Source of the DNA: Candidatus Methanosuratincola sp.
GTDB lineage: Archaea; Thermoproteota; Methanomethylicia; Methanomethylicales; Methanomethylicaceae
Direction: 5' to 3'
Length of the DNA stretch: 13,398 nt
NCBI GenBank assembly: GCA_029907755.1
Contig: JARYLH010000031.1
Location: forward strand, 1 to 13,398
Made by a program: the position numbers and the translations under genes. Position 1 is the stretch's first letter. Each line of letters begins with the position of its first letter. Of the stretch, positions 1-7,369 are shown one piece after another. The notes beneath the pieces were generated by a model, which was not told the origin of the DNA, made no database searches, and worked only from the letters and a program-made list of their open reading frames with translations.

Positions 1-435
<435 letters not shown>

Positions 436-655
436 AACGTCCGCAAGGCCCGTTATTACCCCAACCATATTTCATGGTTGTTTGTCGAGTCCACTGTAAG
501 ACCTAAATCGTCCCAGCGGCGTTGGCACGCTGGCGTTATTCAGGTCCCCATCACTATAACCGCGACCGGAGAGCGATCAATCACCCCTCGGGCTGGGCCC
601 GTCAGGTCATGATCAGCGCCGCCGATAGGTCGCGGTTGACGTTGATCGCAGTTCG
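436..655 (-). promoter_or_regulatory. 16S rRNA leader with inverted repeats
   Basis: This is the stretch between the predicted rRNA start site and mature 16S. It has no convincing ORF and is GC-richer than other intergenic DNA in the window. Local hairpins can be read: CAACCAT (462-468) with ATGGTTG (474-480), and CCAGCG (513-518) with CGCTGG (528-533). Two longer perfect complementarities also occur: 558-567 with 628-637 (10 bp) and 573-580 with 642-649 (8 bp). These two cross each other, so they form either a pseudoknot or alternative folds. Archaeal pre-16S leaders normally pair with the 3' flank to form a processing stem. That partner lies outside the window. Confidence 0.6.
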
Positions 656-678
656 TGCACCCACCTACTTACCACGCC

Positions 679-690
679 TAAATATATTTA
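679..690 (-). promoter_or_regulatory. Probable rRNA promoter TATA box
   Basis: TAAATATATTTA is a 12-bp perfect palindrome and the only strong TATA-like element upstream of 16S. Read on the minus strand it predicts a start near 655-658, giving a leader of about 220 nt. Because it is palindromic it could also direct rightward transcription toward the FKBP gene, but that gene starts about 200 bp away. The rRNA assignment is therefore preferred. The stretch 691-888 shows nothing else I can support. Confidence 0.5.
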
Positions 691-898
691 TTACGCCTTG
701 AACTTTCGACAGGTCATTGGTTTATCAAGCGGTATTGTTGTTATTGGGTTGGTGTAATCATTGACATAAGGTATCCTAATAACTGCCGTCCCTGAATAAA
801 AAACATCATCAGAACAATTCTTATGGAGTCTTTATGATAGCAAAACGCGAATAAACCACACCATCCTAGATTGCTTTGTAGTTGGGAAGGTGGAATGC

Positions 899-1240
899 AT
901 GTCCCAAGAAATTAAGGCGCAGAAAGGTGATTTGGTAAGAGTACACTACGTCGGGAAATTCCAGGGGGGCAAGGTTTTCGACACCTCCATGGAAAAAGAG
1001 GCTATCAAGGCAGGGATTTACAACCCCTCAAGGGATTATAAGCCCTTGACTGTAACCATTGGTAAGGGGCAAGTAATACCTGGATTTGAAGAGGCTTTAG
1101 TCGGGATGCGCATTAACGAGGAAAAAGAGGTTGTAATACCCCCTTCTAAGGGGTATGGTACAAAAGGTAATCACCCATTGGCCGGAAAGACCTTGGTATT
1201 CAAAATTAAATGTGTTGAGATCAAGAGAGGTATGATCTGA
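899..1240 (+). CDS. FKBP-type peptidyl-prolyl cis-trans isomerase (short)
   Basis: The product is a 113-residue single-domain FKBP, which catalyses cis-trans isomerisation of X-Pro bonds in cytosolic proteins. Family motifs are visible in order: VRVHYVGKF with VFDTS, an extended loop AIKAGIYNPSRDYKPL, VTIGKGQVIPGFEEALVGM, then PPSKGYG and LVFKIKCVEIK at the end. The start is placed at ATG 899 because GGTGG at 889-893 sits five bases upstream. A GTG at 890 is in frame but lies inside that ribosome-binding site. Many archaeal FKBPs carry an inserted chaperone (IF) domain after the GYG strand. Here the chain passes directly from GYGTKGNHPL to the last strand, so the insert is absent. The gene ends 3 bp from the convergent tRNA-Ile. 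Confidence 0.92.
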   Translation: MSQEIKAQKGDLVRVHYVGKFQGGKVFDTSMEKEAIKAGIYNPSRDYKPLTVTIGKGQVIPGFEEALVGMRINEEKEVVIPPSKGYGTKGNHPLAGKTLVFKIKCVEIKRGMI

Positions 1241-1243
1241 AAG

Positions 1244-1318
1244 TGGGCCCGGAGGGATTTGAACCCTCGACCACTCGATTATCAGTCGAGTGCTCATACC
1301 AAGCTGAGCTACGAGCCC
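1244..1318 (-). tRNA. tRNA-Ile (GAT)
   Basis: A complete cloverleaf is read on the minus strand. The acceptor is GGGCTCG/CGGGCCC with one U-G pair, and the D stem is GCTC/GAGC. The anticodon stem CTCGA/TCGAG encloses loop CTGATAA, giving anticodon GAT. The T arm is GAGGG-TTCAAAT-CCCTC and the discriminator is A. There is no intron, and the 3' CCA is not encoded (the next bases are CTT). It is convergent with the FKBP gene and divergent from tRNA-Ala. Confidence 0.95.
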
Positions 1319-1340
1319 CCGCTCAAAAAGTAAGGTCTTA

Positions 1341-1350
1341 CAAATTTATC
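1341..1350 (-). promoter_or_regulatory. TATA box of tRNA-Ile
   Basis: On the minus strand this reads GATAAATTTG. Its centre is about 27 bp upstream of the tRNA 5' end at 1318, the usual archaeal TATA-to-start distance. Confidence 0.45.
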
Positions 1351-1368
1351 TTTTTCCATCCAACAAAG

Positions 1369-1377
1369 TTTAAATTT
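1369..1377 (+). promoter_or_regulatory. TATA box of tRNA-Ala
   Basis: TTTAAATTT is centred 27 bp before the tRNA-Ala 5' end at 1400. With the oppositely oriented box at 1341-1350, the 81-bp gap between the two tRNAs holds two back-to-back promoters. Confidence 0.45.
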
Positions 1378-1399
1378 CGCCAAAGATTGTGTTCTCCGA

Positions 1400-1474
1400 G
1401 GGCTGGTAGATTAGCGGCAGATCACCTGCCTCGCACGCAGGGGGTCGTGGGTTCAAATCCCACCCAGTCCACCA
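1400..1474 (+). tRNA. tRNA-Ala (CGC)
   Basis: A complete cloverleaf is present. The acceptor is GGGCTGG/CCAGTCC and the D stem GATT/GATC. The anticodon stem CCTGC/GCAGG encloses loop CTCGCAC, giving anticodon CGC for GCG codons. The T arm is GTGGG-TTCAAAT-CCCAC, with discriminator A and an encoded CCA (1472-1474). There is no intron. In many archaea a tRNA-Ala lies in the 16S-23S spacer. This one lies upstream of 16S on the opposite strand. Confidence 0.95.
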
Positions 1475-1559
1475 AATTATTATTCGATAGCAACGCTCCC
1501 GGGATTAAAATAATTATCGAAGATCCTTGCGAACCGCTGGTCTTTTTGGAGCGAGTGCA

Positions 1560-2201
1560 AAATCCTTTGATTTGATGCGCCAGGGACCATTGGTCTCGCC
1601 GACTCCAGACCAAGTTGTGATAATTTTCTTTGAAGTCATCGGCATCTACAAGGAATGTGTGGTATCCCCCATTCTCGCCACGCACATTAAATCCACTCTT
1701 TTCACCCATATCCAAGAGCTCCTACACAATCTGAATCCAGTAAAATACCGATCCAATCTGGTTTGAACCACTTTGATGCACTAGTAATAATCGCGGAAAA
1801 ATTATGCTTTAGAAGGTACCTGATTTGTTGCTTCCTGTTGATCCCGAAAAGCGGTTTTACCAATTTCAATCCAATATCGCGACAAATTTCTTCCATCCAA
1901 TTTCCTGGCAACTGTCAGATGTCCCTAGATCGACATTAAGGCACACTCTGTCTCAAGAGCGCCCATAAGTCCCCTCGATGCGCCCTTGAATGCATCGAGA
2001 TATGGTTCTTTCAGACTCCGCACCACGCTTGGACAATCTAAGGGATTGGGACTGGCGCGTAATGCCTCTTAAGTCATGCCATTTGAAGGGCGTGTTCTCC
2101 ACGAATGTTGCCAGACAGATTATTTCATAGGCCTGCTCCATCGCTTTCCTGTAAGCGATGTACTAATCTTTTCCACCGGACCAAAGCAAGAATGCCCTAA
2201 T
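1560..2201 (-). pseudogene. Decayed Dph6/DUF71 (COG2102) ATP-pyrophosphatase
   Basis: Joining minus-strand frames rebuilds a protein of about 215 residues, the family's usual size. From 2201: AFLLWSGGKD, the family's PP-loop (2166-2180), is followed at once by a TAG stop (2163-2165) where Ser/Thr is expected. Next comes AYRKAMEQAYEIICLATF and TPFKWHDLRGITRQSQSL. A frameshift near 2031 leads to VVRSLKEPYLDAFKGASRGL (about 2028-1928). A second shift near 1925 and a TGA (1915-1917) lead to PGNWMEEICRDIGLKLVKPL and FSAIITSASKWFKPDWIG. A third shift near 1720 leads to EKSGFNVRGENGGYHTFLVD. The family includes diphthine-ammonia ligase, the last step of diphthamide synthesis on EF2. With three frameshifts and at least two in-frame stops the gene is dead. 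The exact subfamily and the C-terminal limit are uncertain. Confidence 0.8.
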
Positions 2202-3108
2202 GGATGTACACGTTTAAAAATTAAATTCTACTTTCGTTTTACGTTCAATTCTGAAACTCAAGAGATATAACCAATTTGGTGCATGCCTTTGGGATATTCC
2301 TACTGATGGGGATAATATGGGAGTTATCAGCAGAATATTTTTTTTGGCATGCACCTTCACGTGACATGAATGCTTTAGTATATTAATATTTCTATAGACT
2401 GGTTATAGCATCTTATAAAAAAAAATCAACTTCACTCAACATACGCTCAATTTAGAATACATGCTAAGTAGGAAACTGAACAAATGTGTATTTTAAAAAT
2501 TGAATACAATCATGGAAAATTATGGCACATTTCATTATTCTGGTAACTTCAAGAAGGAATGGAGCAACAGCCTCATTGTCCATAGCTTGTTTTTAGATTA
2601 AAAATGATCTTTTGGAAATCCAAATACGAGCTGAACTGTAAGGCAATAGTAGTCCCAAGAATGTATTCGGCTAGGTTTTGTTCGGAAGGTTACGATTTTT
2701 ATCCTTTATACAATGTGTACTCTGATTCGCCCCAAATTGAGGCTTGAAGTGACAATGGTGCGTAGAAATCATCATATTAAAAAATCCCAAAACTTCATGC
2801 CCAGACATTTGCTTAATAGGCTATTCTGTATTTTACCTTGATGAAGGACTTTTAGTTTAGAAACCAGCCTTACAACACTCTTTGTAATTGTCTTGCTGCA
2901 ATTCCATTAGAAATTTCGGGTTTCTGATGTTATCTTCAAGCTTGCAAATGCCTGCTTCATATATTTCAAGCAAAACCAGGCGGTCTTCCCTGCAACACCC
3001 GCTCGGAAATGCCGATGGATAATCGAAGCTGAGTTAAACATTAAAAGCCACTCTTATTTGATTAAAGACAATGAGGGGTCTTCCTTGGAAGGCGGGAAAA
3101 TTGACGAA
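2202..3108. other. Gene-poor intergenic stretch, about 900 bp
   Basis: This AT-rich DNA has no ORF that resembles a protein I know. It holds a nested inverted repeat at 2278-2355 (listed separately). On the minus strand, 2857-3033 is a 58-codon open frame without a plausible start, containing REDRLVLLEIYEAG and NPKFLMELQQDN. It could be a gene remnant, but I do not recognise it. The last 50 bp before proB contain only a weak TATA-like ACATTAAAAG (3037-3046). The stretch sits beside the dead Dph6-like gene and may itself be decayed coding DNA. Confidence 0.4.
2278..2355. repeat. Nested inverted repeat / long hairpin
   Basis: Three nested complementary pairs are present. GGTGCATGCC (2278-2287) pairs with GGCATGCACC (2346-2355), ATATTC (2294-2299) with GAATAT (2333-2338), and CTGAT (2303-2307) with ATCAG (2326-2330). 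The loop is 18 nt (2308-2325). A run of T lies inside the outer stem at 2338-2345. If transcribed rightward, GGG at 2291-2293 could wobble with part of that run, so the plus strand is the better RNA candidate. It could be a small structured RNA, a protein-binding palindrome, or a chance fold. Confidence 0.45.
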
Positions 3109-3918
3109 ATGGCAATCCGGCTCAAATTGAGAAAATCAAAATTGATAGTAGTAAAGGTGGGCGCATCATCACTTTCAGACGAAAACGGAAAAATTGATTT
3201 TGAAAAGATCAATTCCATCTGTGTTGAGATTTCGAATCTAAGAAGAAGAGGGATCAATGTAGTCCTGGTTTCTTCTGGTGCGATCAAAGCAGGAAAAGCC
3301 ATAATTTCAGACTCTTTGAAGAACAACGAGATCTCTTCTCTTCAGGCTTTTGCTGCTGTCGGACAAGTTTTGTTAATGGAATCGTACAGGGATCTTATGG
3401 CTGCCAAAGGTTACAAAGTTGCCCAGATCCTGTTGACTTGGGATGATTTCAGAAGTAAAACACGTCTAAAGAACCTGATCAATACAATCCAGACTCTCCT
3501 TTCGTTGGGTGTCTTACCCATAATAAACGAAAACGACACGATCGCAGTCGAGGAAATTAAATTTGGTGACAACGACACTTTGTCAGCGCTTGTCGCGACC
3601 CATTTGAATTCCGATCTTTTGGTGATCCTCTCTGATATTGATGGGCTATATTCTGGAGACCCGAGTCTGCCTTCATCAAAACTTATTTCATTTGTGCCCG
3701 AAGTGACACAAGAGATAGAGGATCTGGCATCATCGAAACACAAGGGATTTGGGGGAATGAAAACAAAACTAAAAGCGGCTAAAATGGCAAACTCCTTCGG
3801 GATCCCGATGGTGATCGCCAATGGAGGAGAATTCGGGATACTCGAACGCATAATCGACGGCGAGCGTGTAGGCACTTTGATTGGATCGAGGGTCAAAAAT
3901 GAAAAGCGATCTCTTTGA
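3109..3918 (+). CDS. proB: Glutamate 5-kinase (ProB), PUA-less
   Basis: ProB phosphorylates L-glutamate with ATP to gamma-glutamyl phosphate, the first step of proline synthesis, in the cytosol. The 269-residue protein is one amino-acid-kinase domain. It has LIVVKVGASSL near residues 12-22 (ATP phosphate loop), VVLVSSGAIKAG (51-62), PIINENDTI with KFGDNDTLSALVA (138-163, glutamate and Mg binding), DIDGLYSGDP (176-185) and GFGGMKTKLKAA (213-224). It ends about where bacterial enzymes begin their C-terminal PUA domain, so that domain is missing. ATG 3109 is chosen because it gives the usual short N-terminus. An in-frame TTG at 3058 would add 17 unlike residues. It is the first gene of proBAC and overlaps proA by 20 bp. 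Proline feedback would be expected from the family but cannot be seen here. Confidence 0.93.
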   Translation: MAIRLKLRKSKLIVVKVGASSLSDENGKIDFEKINSICVEISNLRRRGINVVLVSSGAIKAGKAIISDSLKNNEISSLQAFAAVGQVLLMESYRDLMAAKGYKVAQILLTWDDFRSKTRLKNLINTIQTLLSLGVLPIINENDTIAVEEIKFGDNDTLSALVATHLNSDLLVILSDIDGLYSGDPSLPSSKLISFVPEVTQEIEDLASSKHKGFGGMKTKLKAAKMANSFGIPMVIANGGEFGILERIIDGERVGTLIGSRVKNEKRSL

Positions 3919-5239
3919 GAAGGTAAAAGATGCTAGGGCCGCATCCATTATCTTAGGTCAAACTCCATCCGGGATTAAGAATAAGGCCCTTGTGCTGGCT
4001 TCTGAATCAATCTTGAAAAGGAAAAACGAAATCCTGACATCGAATAAAAAGGACATAGAACACGCCAAATTGCTTCTCGAAAAGGGGGAAATATCAAAAT
4101 CAATCATTGATAGACTAAAATTAGACGAGTCAAAAATCGAAGAGATCTCGAAGATGATCTCGAGCGTGGCAAAGCTCAGGGATCCTGTGGGCCAAGTTTT
4201 GTATTCTGTTAAACTGGACGAACGACTCGAGCTCTTCAAGGTAACTGTGCCTTTTGGGGTGGTGGTCTCGATATTCGAGAGTCGTCCTGATGCATTGCCA
4301 CAAATTGCATCCCTATGTGTAAAATCAGGGAATTCCGTGATCCTTAAAGGCGGAGCCGAGGCTCTCGAATCTAACAGGAAGCTCTTTGAAATCATTTCCG
4401 ATGCATTTCTAGCATCAGGTCTCCCCAACGGCTGTTTGCAGCTAGTCGAAGGTCGCGAGGCAATAAATACGTTGCTTAAGATGGAGGATATGATCGATCT
4501 GATTGTGCCTCGTGGAAGTAATGAATTCGTGAGATACATACAAGAAAACACGCGCATACCCGTTCTTGGGCACTCCTCTGGCATTTGTCATATATTCGTT
4601 GATTCTGAGGCGGATCTTCAGAAAGCTGTAAAGATTTGCGTTGACGCTCGTGTCCAATACCCCGCAGCCTGCAACGCGATGAAAATCCTCTTGGTGGACT
4701 CCAGCATAGCAAATGCCTTCATTCCTTTAGTTGCCAAAGAATTGATCGAAAAGGGCGTGCGAATAAAAGGCTGCCCGACAACGGTCTCCATTCTCTCAAA
4801 GCATGGATTGTCCGCCGAAGCTGCTGAAGAAGCTGACTGGAAAAGGGAGTACCTCGACCTGACTCTTCCGATAAGGGTGGTTGGATGCCTCGATGAGGCA
4901 ATCGCCCACATAAACAACTACGGGTCAAAGCACACCGACACAATAGTTACGGAGAACATGGAGAGCGCCAGGAAATTCATTAGATCCGTAGATTCCTCAT
5001 CAGTGTTTCATAATGCCTCCACAAGGTTCAGCGATGGTTATAGGTATGGTTTGGGGGCAGAAGTGGGCATAAGCACAAACAAAATCCATGCAAGGGGGCC
5101 TGTTGGTCTCGAAGGGCTGGTGACAACCAAATACATACTTATTGGCGACGGTCATGTTGTGTCGGATTATGTCGGGAAAGGGGCAAAGCCATTCCTGCAC
5201 ATGGAGATTGACCGCGATTGGGAGGCTCGGCTGAAATGA
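3899..5239 (+). CDS. proA: Glutamate-5-semialdehyde dehydrogenase (ProA)
   Basis: ProA reduces gamma-glutamyl phosphate to glutamate-5-semialdehyde with NADPH, taking its unstable substrate from ProB. The product has 446 residues, close to the bacterial length. Visible motifs are VTVPFGVVVSIFESRPDALP (116-135), SGNSVILKGGAEALESN (143-159), VPRGSNEF (203-210) and VLGHSSGICH (222-231). The catalytic cysteine is C258 in QYPAACNAMK, and YRYGLGAEVGIST with RGPVGLEGLVTTKY lies near the end. ATG 3899 has GAGGGT (3888-3893) five bases upstream, inside the end of proB. The stop overlaps the proC start as ATGA, indicating translational coupling. Confidence 0.96.
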   Translation: MKSDLFEKVKDARAASIILGQTPSGIKNKALVLASESILKRKNEILTSNKKDIEHAKLLLEKGEISKSIIDRLKLDESKIEEISKMISSVAKLRDPVGQVLYSVKLDERLELFKVTVPFGVVVSIFESRPDALPQIASLCVKSGNSVILKGGAEALESNRKLFEIISDAFLASGLPNGCLQLVEGREAINTLLKMEDMIDLIVPRGSNEFVRYIQENTRIPVLGHSSGICHIFVDSEADLQKAVKICVDARVQYPAACNAMKILLVDSSIANAFIPLVAKELIEKGVRIKGCPTTVSILSKHGLSAEAAEEADWKREYLDLTLPIRVVGCLDEAIAHINNYGSKHTDTIVTENMESARKFIRSVDSSSVFHNASTRFSDGYRYGLGAEVGISTNKIHARGPVGLEGLVTTKYILIGDGHVVSDYVGKGAKPFLHMEIDRDWEARLK

Positions 5240-6048
5240 TGAGCAAAATCGGATTGATCGGTTATGGAAAAATGGGATCTTCGCTTGTATTAGGCGGCAT
5301 TAAGTCCGGAACGATTAGAAAGGACTCGATGATTGTATACGATCTTGACCGCGATAGGGTAAACGCTGCCGAAAAATGTGGTTTGAGAGTGGCACGTTCC
5401 TTATCCGAGATCTTGGACTCAAATGCCTTGATTCTGGCAGTAAAGCCTAAGGACCTTCCTGCCCTCCTTCAGGATAATAAGCTCGCTCTCGTTGAAAACT
5501 CTCCGCTGCTCATATCAATAGTTGCAGGGATCAGTGTGAAACGCATACTGTCATTTCTCGGTGGGGCTCCTTTGAGGGTTGTTCGCGTCATGCCCAACAT
5601 AGCCGCCGCTGTCAACGAGGCAATGTCTGCTTTTTACGTTAACGAATTTGTAAACAAAGATGACGTTGCCTTTGTTAAATCTCTTCTTTCTGGCATTGGG
5701 AAATCAATTTGCGTTCAGAATGAAGAGGATCTCGATACAATTACAGGGATCAGCGGGAGCGGTCCTGCGTACTTTGCTCTGATGATAAACGTCTTGGAAA
5801 AGATCGCAGTTGAAAGGGGTCTGAGGGAGGATGTGGCGAGAATGCTGGCAGCTCAAACATGCCGCGGGGCCGCTACGATGGTTCTTGATGGAGGGCATCC
5901 CCCTCTAGAGCTCATAAAAATGGTCGCTTCCCCTGGGGGCACGACCGAGGAAGCTCTGAGGGTCATGGAGATTAAAGGGTTTTCCGAGATCATTGCTGAG
6001 GCAGTTTCAGCGGCAATTGAAAAATCCAGAAAAATGAATAGGATTTGA
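5236..6048 (+). CDS. proC: Pyrroline-5-carboxylate reductase (ProC)
   Basis: ProC catalyses the last step of proline synthesis, NAD(P)H-dependent reduction of pyrroline-5-carboxylate. The 270 residues match the family. A Rossmann domain starts with IGLIGYGKMGSSL (5-17), followed by ALILAVKPKD (64-73) and VVRVMPNIAAAVNEAM (115-130). The C-terminal dimerisation and active-site domain has TGISGSGPAYF (170-180), RGAATM and SPGGTTEEAL (232-241). Translation starts at ATG 5236, or the adjacent ATG 5239. GGGAGG (5220-5225) lies upstream and the start overlaps the proA stop by ATGA. The gene completes the pathway and ends one base before the convergent aRF1 stop. Confidence 0.96.
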   Translation: MMSKIGLIGYGKMGSSLVLGGIKSGTIRKDSMIVYDLDRDRVNAAEKCGLRVARSLSEILDSNALILAVKPKDLPALLQDNKLALVENSPLLISIVAGISVKRILSFLGGAPLRVVRVMPNIAAAVNEAMSAFYVNEFVNKDDVAFVKSLLSGIGKSICVQNEEDLDTITGISGSGPAYFALMINVLEKIAVERGLREDVARMLAAQTCRGAATMVLDGGHPPLELIKMVASPGGTTEEALRVMEIKGFSEIIAEAVSAAIEKSRKMNRI

Positions 6049-6049
6049 G

Positions 6050-7306
6050 TTACTGCTGCTGCCCTGAAAACCTAAGTATAGCCACAACGCCACCAAAGGA
6101 ATTCATCAGCATTTTGCCTTCATCTGTTTCCGTGGAAATCACTTCGACCTTAGCATTGGTTTTGTCTGCCAATTCAGCGAGCTCTTCAATTATGCTCTTT
6201 TCCTCCTCGACTTCCATTGTTCCGCCGCACTTGTCGCAAATTTCTTTCCTCGACATTGTTGCGAGCTGCTGCTTTGTGTAAGTGACCTCTTTCGTATTGC
6301 CACACGAGATGCACTTGAGCTTGAAGCGCGTAGTCCCAAGGTCCGCTGAGAGAATCAGAGTCTTGACCGCGCCTTTTTCCAGTTTTTCCCGAACTTCCTT
6401 CTCGCCATACGTGACTTGCCCGCTATTCTTAGCTAAGAGGTAAAGAAACTCCTGTACGAGCTTTTTCTCCTTCAAAAATTCTACGTTCTTGAGTATGTCT
6501 TTGGCTTTCTCGACCAGCTCATATATGCCTGGCTCTTGGGTGTAGCTCAGATCCTCGACCGCAAGCACCTTGTCCTGAAGTTGATAATGCAAAAAGTTCC
6601 CTTCGTAGAACTCATTCTTGGTCGGTCCAGGACCACCGATTATGATGCCCTTGAGGTTGGATATCGGCAAGAAGATCTTCTCGGCATGCTCTGCGACCCT
6701 CTTGTAAAATTCATGCGCTGCAATTTCGACTATTCGCTGGAACCTCCTTGCGGACTGCCCTCCTGCGTCATGCTTGCTAGGGCTTCCTGAGGTGATGGTT
6801 TCAACTATTTCTATTCTTCTCCCTTTCAAAAGTGCAAAGGTGGCGTCGCTCCTGTCCATTGCGAGCAATCCATAGATTTCTTTCTCGACCAGCATTTCCT
6901 TGATAGGATCAAGATAAAATTTTGAATCGCACCGGTAAAGGAAGAGGCTTATCGGCTCGGGGGGCTCAATGACGTAAGTCTCAATCTTTTCGGTCCCTGG
7001 TCCCCCCCTCGGGATTGCGCCACTAAATATTACAAGGCCGTTTTTCGGAGGGGTTCGGAACAATTTTAATTTTTGGATTATGCTTTCTATCGCATCCTGA
7101 ACATTTTTTCGCGTGGACTTGGATTTTATGTTGGCTGAGGTGCCAAGCTCCTCTCTGAGGTTCGACATCGCGTCCGATATCTGCCTATTTGGCGGGATGT
7201 ACTGCGATATTAGCTCCGTTGCTTTTCCTTCTTTTGACTCCAGCTCCTCTATCAACTTTTTTAGCCTGTAGGTCTCGAGAGAGCTCCTCTCAGCGGTTGA
7301 CAACAC
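6050..7306 (-). CDS. prf1: Peptide chain release factor aRF1
   Basis: aRF1 recognises all three stop codons in the ribosomal A site and triggers peptidyl-tRNA hydrolysis, working with aEF1A and ABCE1. The 418 residues show every hallmark. ANIKSKSTRKNV carries the NIKS stop-codon motif (59-62) and LFLYRCDSKFYL the YxCxxxF motif (124-130). AGGQSARRFQR carries the catalytic GGQ (182-184). Domain 3 has a zinc-type Cys set, CISC and CDKC (C332, C335, C357, C360), and the chain ends FSGQQQ. The start is GTG 7306 (then TTG TCA ACC). There is no ribosome-binding site, but a TATA element lies about 37 bp upstream, so a near-leaderless mRNA is likely. It is convergent with proC. Confidence 0.97.
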   Translation of the reverse strand: MLSTAERSSLETYRLKKLIEELESKEGKATELISQYIPPNRQISDAMSNLREELGTSANIKSKSTRKNVQDAIESIIQKLKLFRTPPKNGLVIFSGAIPRGGPGTEKIETYVIEPPEPISLFLYRCDSKFYLDPIKEMLVEKEIYGLLAMDRSDATFALLKGRRIEIVETITSGSPSKHDAGGQSARRFQRIVEIAAHEFYKRVAEHAEKIFLPISNLKGIIIGGPGPTKNEFYEGNFLHYQLQDKVLAVEDLSYTQEPGIYELVEKAKDILKNVEFLKEKKLVQEFLYLLAKNSGQVTYGEKEVREKLEKGAVKTLILSADLGTTRFKLKCISCGNTKEVTYTKQQLATMSRKEICDKCGGTMEVEEEKSIIEELAELADKTNAKVEVISTETDEGKMLMNSFGGVVAILRFSGQQQ

Positions 7307-7338
7307 TTAAACCTCGGAATCCGTGAATCCTTCAAACC

Positions 7339-7347
7339 TTTATATAA
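7339..7347. promoter_or_regulatory. TATA element shared by divergent prf1 and pyrH
   Basis: TTTATATAA lies in the 63-bp gap between two divergent start codons. Read rightward, its centre (7343) is 27 bp before the pyrH GTG at 7370, predicting a leaderless mRNA. Read leftward (TTATATAAA), the predicted start is near 7316, about 10 nt before the prf1 GTG. No second comparable TATA box is present, so one element may serve both genes. Confidence 0.55.
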
Positions 7348-7369
7348 CTTATACTATTAAGTCTCATCG

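Noticed and set aside
760..830. Possible minus-strand C/D RNA beginning TGATGATG
   Set aside because: There is a C-like box only, with no D box at a suitable distance.
1243..1575. Plus-strand ORF beginning MGPEGFEPSTTRLSV
   Set aside because: It is the antisense of tRNA-Ile read as protein, a well-known spurious sequence, and runs on through tRNA-Ala.
2163..2165. TAG after SGGKD read as pyrrolysine or another recoded codon
   Set aside because: The same gene has three frameshifts and a TGA, so decay explains the stop; the family needs Ser or Thr there.
3411..4584. Long minus-strand ORFs of 161 and 208 codons
   Set aside because: They lie fully antisense to proB and proA, which have complete family motifs; their compositions are Ser/Arg-rich shadows.
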